Source: Apostichopus japonicus
Lineage: Eukaryota; Echinodermata; Holothuroidea; Aspidochirotida; Stichopodidae
Length of the DNA stretch: 64,000 bases
Direction: 5' to 3'
Assembly: GCF_037975245.1 (NCBI RefSeq)
Contig: NC_092562.1
Location: forward strand, 25,991,554 to 26,055,553
Part shown: positions 37,901 through 49,900 of the stretch, piece after piece
Layout: the number at the start of each line of letters is the position of its first letter
Numbering within the stretch: the stretch's first letter is position 1
The notes under the pieces: generated by a model
What the model was told of the DNA's origin: nothing
The model's database searches: none
The model's input: the letters and a program-made list of their open reading frames with translations, nothing else
Made by a program: the position numbers and the translations under genes

Positions 37901-40900
37901 AAAAATAACCCCAAAACAGACCAATTAAATTTTCTCTTTTAATTTAATTCAGTTCTACTCTGTTGTTGATTTACTTACATACATTACATCAAAAAAAAGA
38001 TGAATTTCCTCCAAAATCCCTCCCCTGCTGCTTCTGGGTTGTATCAACCTGGTGATGGTTATTTAAAGTTTTTTACCATCAAATCTATGAATCAGTACTT
38101 TAAGGGGAAATAAGCGTCTAACGGATATTTTTTCCCATCTGCTGTGAAATTATGTAATTTGTCATAACAGGTATCTGTATTTTCTTTTTAGTTTTTTATT
38201 GTTCCTATTTTTAGTTTTGCACAATTTTGAAACTTTTCAGCCTTTTTCCCTTTTCCAATGTATTTTATATATTCATATTTTGTATAGCGATTCCCACCAA
38301 CTAAGGGCTGGATAGCTCCAACAGTATAGCGCAGGACTTATAATGGTGAGGTCACCACTGAGTCCAATCCCATTCTAGTCAAACCTGAGTTCAATCCCAT
38401 TCTAGTTAATCATATCTCAACTGTTTTCAAATTGTTTAAACTTTCCCATTCCACTTTTCTGTTTTTATTTGACTTTTTTTAAACTTTTTGCTTCTACTTT
38501 TTGTTGGCATATGATTTAAGTGTTACAGTTCAAACTATCTTCTCATATCCGTCTTCATCAACTAACTGATCTTGTTCGAAACTTGGAAATTATGTTTCGG
38601 TTGGGAATACCAGACTAGAATAATGTCCAGATTAATATAGAATACTGACCCAGTACTTCACAAGCCCTTGATTTAAGGCTGTTTATTTGTTCGTCATTTG
38701 GGGCAGCATCGACCTCCATGTCCTCCAGGGTCCACTCTTCTTTGGCCCTCTTGAGGAGCAGGTAGTGCCTGGAGATGGTGTAACCTAGCGCCAGGATATG
38801 ACCATGCTGGGATTGGACATTCTGGGGTCAGGTAGAAAATAGAAAAATACTTATATTATCTATAAGTTCCTTACGTTAAAAAAATATGCTTTGAAACACC
38901 CAAAATATTCAGCGACATGGAATTAGAAGTATCCTTGAAATGAAAACAAACGGATGAACAAGAAAAATATCAAACAAACAATTAAAAAAAAAAACAGTAT
39001 TTTCCTTCCTTCAATCAGGAATTGGAAGATAAGGTGAAAACTCCTTCAGAAAAACACTGTGCAACAAACCAACTGGAAGATTATAGAACCTAGAAGTAAT
39101 GTGTAAGGCTCAAGGTTTGAAACACCCTACAACTCAAACAATAACATCAAGAAATTGTTCAAATAGTGAAAATCCTGTTACATTTATTTACTTTCAGGGC
39201 TAAGTTTTAACGGTCGTCTGAGACGACCACATTTCTGTTGGACGACCAGAAACAGCTACGTAGGTCTTTCAATGACTAGATTTATTTAAAACAAATTCAG
39301 ATTGCATCGTAACTAAATACCCTCAAATAGTGAAATGATGAAAATTGGTATCACCTTCCACCACTTTGGAGATACTGGAGATAAAAGAAAATTAATGTAG
39401 GCCTAGAATCCACCAAAAGGGGAATTTTTACTGTAGGATAACTTTTTATTATCACTGTGGCATTAACATTCCTATCCTACAATGAGCTGACCTGCTAATC
39501 TACTGATTTATCAAGCCCTGGATTGACCAAGGTTCTTCCAGTTGGAGAAACGGTGTTCAAGTCTGAGAAAAGATCAAAAACTTTTCCTCGCACTACTTCT
39601 CGAATATATCAAAAGATAAAAAGTCAACTTATTATTATTAGAAAGTGTCAACAAATATTCGTTCTAGCAGAGAATTCTTTACTCTTTGATAACTATTAAT
39701 CTGATGATTTACTTCGAGATGTAATCTTGGACAGTAGCAGATGGCCACAAACCTGATCTTTTGAGCTTTTGGTCAAGTCTTTGACAATAGCAATGAGCTT
39801 GCCCACTGGGCATTGACCGGCCACGATGCCGTATACCTGGGCAGTGTTGTCTCTCATCTCCTCACGGCTGTGCTGTAGCAGAGACTGTGAAACAACCATA
39901 TGTAAACATATCATACAGTAACTAAGGCAAAATGTAAATTTTTTCGGAGCATTTCTGAATTATTTACCTACAACAAGAGCCCAAGGGCACTGTGGTTCCT
40001 TGCTTGGGGTATATGACAATACTAATAATATTATCAAGCAAGATTGGGCTCAAATAGTCCAAGTAATTGTGGTCCTACATGTTCCCATAAAGTAACCAAC
40101 ACTATAGCCAACACTTTTGTGATCACAAAATGTGATCGGATTTTTGATCAAAAGGCACTTTTGAGATCTAAATATGGATTCGAAAATGTAAGAAATATAA
40201 GAGACCTACAAGTGTGTCAACAGATATGATAACATTGGTGACCTCAGATGACATGACCTTTAAGCTTCAAAATGTTCCACCACCCCATTCACAACTTGTC
40301 CCAAAATATCAACCATGTCACACCTTGGCATTGAGATTTAATTGCATTGAATGTCAAAAAATGAACTTTGAACTTGTATACATAACTTCACACACAAAGG
40401 TCACCCGGAGGTCAACCAATTGACATTTTTGATCGGTGAGACCTAAATAGAGCATGACTGTAAAAATTCAAACATTTTTTCTTTGCCCATTTTCTCCCCC
40501 CCCAAAATACTACTTTTTTAACATTAGCTGACCTTTGGTGACGTTGAATCACATGACCGTTAAGTTTGAAAATATTCCCCTATACCATTTGCAACTTGTC
40601 CAAAAAAATCAACCTTGTCACACCTTGGCACTGGGAGTTATTGCATTAAATGTGTGAAAATTAACTTTGACCTCATATAACTTCGCACACGAAGGTCACA
40701 CGGGGGTCAACCCATTGACATTTATGATCAGAAGGTACCTTTAACATCTGAAAATAGCATCAAAACTGTAAAAATCCCAAAAAACACGTAAAGGTCACCA
40801 GAGGTCAAATTGAGGTCAAGGGTCACCCAGATGCGGGTCGACAATTGGATTACATTGAAGCAACTCCCAAACCTAACGGACAATTTGTTCTCAAGTTATC

Positions 40901-43900
40901 GCAAAAATACTAGTTTTTTATCATTAATTGACCTTTGGTGACCTTGGATCACATGACCGTTAAGTTTGAAAATATTCCCCTATACCATTTGCAACTTGTC
41001 TCAAAATATCAACTGTGTAACACCTTGGCACTGGGAGTTATTACACTAAATGTCTGAAAATTAACTTTGACCTCATATAACTTAACATACAAAGGTCACC
41101 TTGGGTCAATTTATTGACATTTTTGATTGATGAGACCTAAATTAGAGCATCAAACTATACAAATTCAAACATTTTTTTCTTTGCCCATTTTGTACCCCCA
41201 ATATACTAGTTTTTAACATTAATTGACCTTTGGTGACCTCGGATCACATGACCGTTAAGTTTGGAAATATTCCCCTATACCATTTGCAACTTGTCCAAAA
41301 ATATCAACCATGTCACACCTTGGAACTGGGAGTTGTTGCATTAAATGTCTGAAAATTAACTTTGACCTCGTATAACTTCGCACACGAAGGTCACACGGGT
41401 GTCAACCAATTGACATTTTTGATCGGAAGGTACCTTTGATATCCAAATCTAGCATCAAAACCAAACATTTTCTTTTTTGCTCGTTTCCTCCCAAAATAAG
41501 CACATTTTTTCTAATGTGACCTTTGACCTTTTGACCTTGGTTTCAGATGTAGTTTAATCTCCTGATTCCAAAAAACAAAACGACAAGTCTGTACAACCAT
41601 CCTAACTCCGACCGAAAAACTTTGACCCCATATAACTTCGCACATAAAGGTCACACAGGGTCAACCCATTGATATTTATGATCAGAAGGTACCTTTGACA
41701 TCTGAAAATAGCATCAAAACTGTAAAAATCCCAAAAAACACGTAAAGGTCACCAGAGGTCAAATTGAGGTCAAGGGTCACCCACATGCGGGTCAACAAAT
41801 GGATTACATTAAAGCAACTCCCAACCCTAACGGACATTTTGTTCTCAAGTTATTTCAAAAATACTAGTTTTTTATCATTAATTGACCTTTGGTGACCTCG
41901 GATCACATGACCGTTAGGTTTGAAAATGTTCCCCTAACCAGTTCACAACTTGTCCCAAAATATCAACCTTGTCACACATTGGCACTGGGAGTTATTGCAG
42001 TTTTAATATTTTCGGTTTTTGGACCATAACTGACCTTTGGTGACCTTTGTGGGCACCAAAAACATTAGGGCACACCTTCTCCATATGGCGGATCTATAGT
42101 CCAAGTTTGGCCTCAATCCAACATTCCCTTATTGAGATAGAGCGTACCCAAGCAAGTGTCACAGACGCACACACACACATACACACACACACACATACAC
42201 ACACACCCATACACACACACGCCAACCTGACTGCATAGGTTCCTTTTGCTAAAGCAAGGAACCAAAAAGTCAGGTCAACATGAAGAAATGTAAAAAGAAA
42301 GGACTAAAATCCTTATCCCACCCTTCTTCTCTCCCCACCCCTCCTCCCCCACCCTTCCCCACCATATAAGCAGCAAGTTTAAGAAATAGGACCAACCAAA
42401 TCTTTCTCATGACATGATGCAAAAGACATAGGAAAATAATGTCAACATTAGTACTACCACAACTGTATCAATTTCTTTGTCTGAAGGCACTTTCCTATTA
42501 ACAGCATCAAAGTGAATCTGCTAACCAAATCAGGAAAATACGATCGGCTGTAATATCACCAAAGAGAGGAGCCAAATAAGTAGAAAAAACTGGAGGATTT
42601 GGGATACCTGGTATCAATTTTTATTTCCATGCATTTTGCTTTATATGGGCTCCAATACCAACATCTGCATCTCCAACAAAACATTACACAGCATAGTACT
42701 ATACTGTAGTACCACCGGCTTACCTTAAGCCAAGTCAGTTTATCCACCAGTGCCGGGGCCACTGTGTCCGTTGCCAAGGCGACTGCTTCCAAGAGACAGT
42801 GCATGACTGATTCGGAGGGCTGGGCCTTCAGGAGCTCCAAGACGAGATTAACGTAGGCCATAAAGTGATTTTCCCCGTGTTTCTTCTTCTCCCGGAGGAG
42901 TTCCGAGATGTATCGGTTCAACTTGGGGGCCTTGCTGTCCAATGGGATGATGTTATCCAGGTTTAGGTTAATCTCTATCCCAGCATCCAGGAAAAGACAA
43001 TTCCTTGCATAGGAAATCACCTAAAGAGGATGATAACACAAACACAGAATTAACTGCTTACTTTGCTCATACCAATTTGTGAAAGAAATGTCTTTATGGT
43101 GGATTTACTACAAGAGCTAACTGGTCACTGGACTCATTTCTGAGTACTCAGACTGTTTAGGAACATCTTGAATTCTGCCATGCCATGGGGGGGGGACTTG
43201 ATTTACAATATGCTTCGTACATACAGTATACAGAGTAATTGCTGGTTGTGTACGATGATAGGTGATCGGTGGTTGTGTGGAGTAGTTTTGCAAGGTTGGC
43301 ATTAGGTTTAATTCCAGCCATTCTTTATACTGATCCATAGGATATTAATCTCATTGTGTTAAAAACGACTGATTAAATCAGACTTATGTACTCTGTGATC
43401 TATATGACTTAACTCATATTTTGCAGTTTAAGGTTTTTCTGAAAAGAAAGATTTCTGAACTTCTTAATAAAAAAATAAAGAAAACTGTGACATGGGAAAT
43501 GGGTGACAAAGTCGGGGAATTAAAAGAAAGAAAAGAACAATGAATTCAGTCAAAAAGTGGATTCTCTGGTACACATTTACAGCCTACTTAACACTACACA
43601 ATAAGTGTGGTGTTCAAAGTTCACTCACTGTGTGTATGACATGTTTTCCAGAATGCGACTACAACGCTACAACTTCAGATAGGTTGGAGGAGGAGAATTC
43701 ATCCCTCCAAACTTACTAGAATGAACCAAACTAAAACAGAACTTACATGTTTAAAAGCAGGTGCTGTAAAGAGCATTCCATTTGGACCAGGATTGTACAC
43801 CTTGGATGATGTTCTTCTAGACTCAATCTGGTGAAAAAGAAAAATGTCAGTTAAATTGACAAAATAATTTGTTGCAAATAGATATTATCATGAAATTTGC

Positions 43901-46900
43901 ATTTGTGCAAAGTGCATAGTGATAAACCTTGTAACATCTTTACTACTCTTCATGGTTACTGTGGCATTTATTCTCCACAACTCATTAGGCTAAAAAGAAG
44001 ACCATTAATAAGCAGTGAGATTGTTAATACAACAGGATTCAACATCATAGATTGTTAATACAACAGGATTCAACATTGTTGATTGTTAATACAACAAGAT
44101 TCAACATTGTTGATTGATAATACAACAGGACTCAACAGTACAGATTGATAATACAACAAGATTCAAACAGTATAGAATGCTAATACAACATGATTCAACA
44201 GTATAAATTATTAATAATACAACAGGATGCAACAGTACAGATTGTTAATACAAACAAATTCATTTTGTATTAATGTAGAGACAAATTTGTAGCTGTTAAT
44301 TTTTTTATCGCAAACACCATCATTTAAAGTGTTGCTCACTGATTACACCACAGATGTGGACAAGAATAATTCATGGCTGAATATTTCCCCGAAAAAAAAA
44401 TGCTAAGGACATTCATACCATAACTATATATATGTATATTATTTTTGACTGATGCATGCAGCCACGTTTCTCTCCGACCCGGCCCTCAAAGTTATATACA
44501 CAATCCTTAATTTCAGATCCCAAACCATGGAGTCTTATTTTTTTTTGCCCCTGACCCCCTGAAGCGCCTTACGGCGGAAACAGCTATCTACGAGACTTTA
44601 AGTTTTTTAAGTGACTGATCCTGTCTCACCTTGTCCATCAGAAACTTCATGAATTGTCCAAAGGTTGGAATCTTCCTCTCCTCTTTGGCCTCACTTTCCT
44701 CCTCCTTGGCATCTGGGTCCACCGAGCCTCCCTGCAGGCCCCACATGGCTTCCTTCCTGATTTCTTCATCCCTAATATATATAATATATATACTTGTCTT
44801 TCATCTAGGAACATCTTTCAAATCTTTTCAAAGTCATCAAATATATCAAAGTGATAATTCTGAAGTCACTGTAATAACTTTGGAAATTAAAGAATAACAT
44901 CGGCTTCCTGTTAAGATAACTTATGGATGACAAAAATCTTCTCTTAGTCTTCGGAGCCTCAAAACATTGCAGGGCACGGCACAGTATATACCAAATCTTC
45001 TCCATCTAAGAGTGACAACCCTTGGCCCCCCCCCCCCAACACCATTCCATTCCCATCATCTCGGATGAAGACCGTTGAAGATTGCAGGTTCCAACACACA
45101 GCTCCTCCCTTCTGGGTTCAGTAAAGGTCACTTGACTCTCCTCTACAGTTTAAAGTATGGCATTAAAACTTGTCTATGTTCTATGTGTTATTAATTGGTC
45201 ACTTCAACCTGGCACCTGTACACCGCATAGAGCAAAAACCTGTTCCACTGGATGCTGCGCTGTATAAGACTCATTCTTATTTTATTTCAAACAAACCTAT
45301 GGTTATGTATATTCAATTGTATTTTGTATATGTTTTGTTAAGCACATTGAACCCTGGGATTTTGCGCAATATAAGCACCGGTGTAGTAATAATAATAATA
45401 ATTATTATCATTATTATTATTATTTCTCCAGGTATACAAGAATTGTGTAATATGTTTGCACGTATTTCTTATCAAATAGCTTTTGACATCTAATACATTA
45501 TAAAGATATAACCCCGAGGTCAGGAAGGGAACTACAGCCCACAACTGTTTACTTACTTATCATCTGATGCTAAAAGCAGAATGAACCTGGTGTTCAGGTG
45601 AGATCCTGGGAAAACTGCGGCAATGAACCGGACAGCCTGATAGCGAATAATTCTGTCTTCCTGCAAGAACGGGATAAGAACGAGATGTGGAAGGTTAGAG
45701 ATCGATGAAGTCACACCAATAGCTCAAATTTTAAAACCCAAGATCATTACATAATATTTTCATAAAAGCTCTCATCAAAGTTTTGTTCAAACCCGATTTG
45801 AAATTGCAACAACATTGGATGCTATACAAAAACTTTTGTTAAGAAATTTTAAGTTGACATCGGGTAGTTAAAGCCATTTAAGACATACAGAAAAGAAATT
45901 GTGTGTTCCTGCTTTACAGCAAATCATGAAGTTTTATAATGTTGTAACAAGTTTGCATGCTCTTGAATGAAGCAAAAGGACAACAACATTTTCGAATATT
46001 TTACTATGTTAAGAACTATGCCCTTGCACAAAGCCAAGAGCAAATATCTTCTTCCACATTCATGTTCTTGCATACAGCTAACAGTGAAATGTTGGGACAT
46101 TGCACCAAGGTTTGGGATGTTCATTTTTTCTTAAACAACATTTCAAGTTCCATCACTGTTTTTTTCTTCCTCCATTTTTTTTTCTTTTAAAATACACCAA
46201 GTATTGCTTGATACATGATAGCAATTAATCAAAGTAACACACTGTCCAATCAAAGTATATCACAGTCCTAAGCTTCTCATTTCTGTGATCGCCTAATTAA
46301 CGATTAATTAACGATTCTATTTCCAGGTACATCTGTTATTTTCATGTTTTATTTCCGGAGGAACAAACAGAACTTCTCAAAAACTGTAAACAACTGCTGT
46401 GAGAAGTACGCAACAGACTAAGAGCAGGTTTGTTTCAGCCCGGTTTTGTTTTGATGCTCAGAGATGGTACACTGTGAAAACCAACAACTAGCTGATTGAG
46501 CAGTCAGTAACCATTCTGTGAATGAAACTTGGTGGATCAAAACTATTATATGCTACTGACAAAGACATGCACAAATACATCTTGAGATGCAGTACCTTTG
46601 TGATGTGAGTCTTCAAGATGGCTTCCAATAGCTGTCTATCAAATCCTTCACCGATCTTCTTGTAAGCCTCGGCCAAAAGTCCAAGCCCTTCCTGAACATG
46701 CAGTTTTACATCTCCTTGTTCCTGAAGGAAAAGAATTTTGTGTTATCATCTGACAAAATGTCATTTTTTTTCCATTTTTCTCTTTACTCTCTCTCCAATA
46801 TGGCAAGGAAGTAAACTAATATGCTTGTTCAAAGACAAAGCAAATCCTGTTGCCACCAGTTTTGCTTTAGATTTTCAACAACAGCTCAACGAGTGATGGA

Positions 46901-49900
46901 TCGCAAACACAGACACAAGCAGTAGAACCATAAGAGTGTGGATATTAAAAGTCCAGCAAAGTGTGCAGTAACAATTTTTACATTCAAGATTTGCATCAAA
47001 ATATCCCTTTTCAATGGCCAGATATTTGACTTTTAATGTGAACAGTACATCTTGAATGATATACAGGTAAATTGTAAACTGATGATGTAGTGGTTCTGTT
47101 AATACTAAATTGGGTCATGTTTAACAACTATTTTAACAAAATGTAACAACTCGCAGAAAAATGTTCTGTAGTTTAATAACAACAACAGGACTCGTTATGA
47201 TAACAATGCATCTCGTATCCTAAACAATTTGCTTTAAATTTTAATTTTATCGGCTTACCTCCAGACACCCCTCCCCCCCTCCCCACATACCCTTTCAATG
47301 TCCTTCTCTATTCAAAACCCACCCAGTTGGGACAATTTTTTCTATACTGTAGTGTCATGTCCTGCTTCAGAGCACTCGTATTGTCAGTACTAGCAGTATG
47401 AATATCATGTTTCTATCAGATCAAGGTTAGGAACTGTTTGTTCTGTCAAAACCTGTGCTCTGAGGCATGATATTGGAGTACAGTTCAAATAGGTATTAGC
47501 ATTAGGAAATCGTCCCAACTGGCTGTCAAAACCAATTGGGTTTATGAATATTCAACAGGTCACATCACAGGAAATAATCTATTAACAAGAGCCCAAGGGC
47601 ACTGTGGTTCCTTGCTTGGGGTATATGACAATACACATCATATTATCAAGCAAGATTGGGCTGAAATAGTCCAAGTAATTGTCCTACATGTTCCCATAAA
47701 GTAACCAACACTATAGCCAACACTTTTGTGATCACAAAATGTGATCGGATATTTTATCAAAAGGCACTTTTGAGATCTAAATATGGCGTCGAAAATGTAA
47801 GAAATATAAGAGACCTACAAGCGTGTCAACAGATATGATAACAATGGTGACCTCAGATGACATGACCTTTAAGTTTCAAAATGTTCCACCACCCCATTCA
47901 CAACTTGTCCCAAAATATCAACCATGTCACACCTTGGCATTGAGATTTAATTGCATTAAATGTCAAAAAACTAACTTTTGAACTTGTATGTAACTTCACA
48001 CACAAAGGTCACCCGGAGGTCAACCAATTGACATTTTTGATCGGTGAGACCTAAATAGAGCATGACTGTAAAAATTCAAACATTTTTTCTTTGCCCATTT
48101 TCTCCCCCCATAATACTACTTTTTTAACATTAGCTGACCTTTGGTGACCTTGGATCACATGACCGTTAAGTTTGAAAATATTCCACTATACCATTTGCAA
48201 CTTGTCCAAAAAAATCAACCTTGTCACACCTTGGCATTGGGAGTTATTGCATTAAATGAGTGAAAATTAACTTTGACCTCAAATAACTTCGCACACGAAG
48301 GTCAAATGGGGGTCAACCCATTGAAATTTATGATCAGAAGGTACCTTTAACATCTGAAAATAGCATCGAAACTGTAAAAATCCACAAAACACGAAAAGGT
48401 CACCAGAGGTCAAATTGAGGTCAAGGGTCACCCAGATGCGGGTCGACAATTGGATTACATTGAAGCAACTCCCAACCCTAACGGACAATTTGTTCTCAAG
48501 TTGTCGCAAAAATACTAGTTTTTTATCATTAATTGACCTTTGGTGACCTTGTATCACATGACCGTTAAGTTTGAAAATATTCCCCTATACCATTTGCAAC
48601 TACTCCAAAAATATCAACCTTGTCACACCTTGGAACTGGGAGTTATTGCATTAAATGTCTGAAAATTAACTTTGACCTCATATAACTTCGCACACGAAGG
48701 TCACACGGGGGTCAACCCATTGACATTTATGATCAGAAGTTACCTTTAACATCTGAAAATAGCATCGAAACTGTAAAAATCCACAAAACACTAAAAAGGT
48801 CACCAGAGGTCAAATTGAGGTCAAGGGTCACCCAGATGCGGGTCGACAATTGGATTACATTGAAGCAACTCCCAACCCTAACGGACAATTTGTTCTCAAG
48901 TTATCGCAAAAAATACTAGTTTTTTATCATTAATTGACCTTTGTTGACCTCGGATCACATGACCGTTAAGTTTGAAAACATTCCCCTATACCATTTGCAA
49001 CTTGTCTCAAAATATCAACTGTGTAACACCTTGGCACTGGGAGTTATTACACTAAATGTCTGAAGATTAACTTTGACCTCATATAACTTAACATACAAAG
49101 GTCACCTTGGGTCAACTTATTGACATTTTTGATTGATGAGACCTAAATTAGAGCATCAAACTATAAAAATTCAAACATTTTTTTCTTTGCCCATTTTCTA
49201 CCCCCAAAATACTAGTTTTTTGACATTAATTGACCTTTGGTGACCTCGGATCACATGACCGTTAAGTTTGAAAATATTCCCCTATACCATTTGCAACTTG
49301 TCCAAAAATATCAACCATGTCACACCTTGGAACTGGGAGTTGTTGCATTAAATGTCTGAAAATTAACTTTGACCTCGTATAACTTCGCACACGAAGGTCA
49401 CACGGGTGTCAACCAATTGACATTTTTGATCGGAAGGTACCTTTGATATCCAAATCTAGCATCAAAACCAAACATTTTCTTTTTTGCTCGTTTCCTCCCA
49501 AAATAAGCACATTTTTTCTAATGTGACCTTTGACCTTTTGACCTTGGTTTCAGATGTAGTTTAATCTCCTGATTCCAAAAAACAAAACGAAAAGTCTGTA
49601 CAACCATCCTAACTCCGACCGAAAAACTTTGACCCCATATAACTTCGCACATAAAGGTCACACAGGGTCAACCTATTGACATTTATGATCAGAAGGTACC
49701 TTTGACATCTGAAAATAGCATCGAAACTGTAAAAATCCCAAAAACACGAAAAGGTCACCAGAGGTCAAATTGAGGTCAAGGGTTACCCAGATGCGGGTCG
49801 ACAATTGGATTACATTGAGGCAACTCCCAACCCTAACAGACATTTTGTTCTCAAGTTATTTCAAAAATACTAGTTTTTTATCATTAATTGACCTTTGGTG

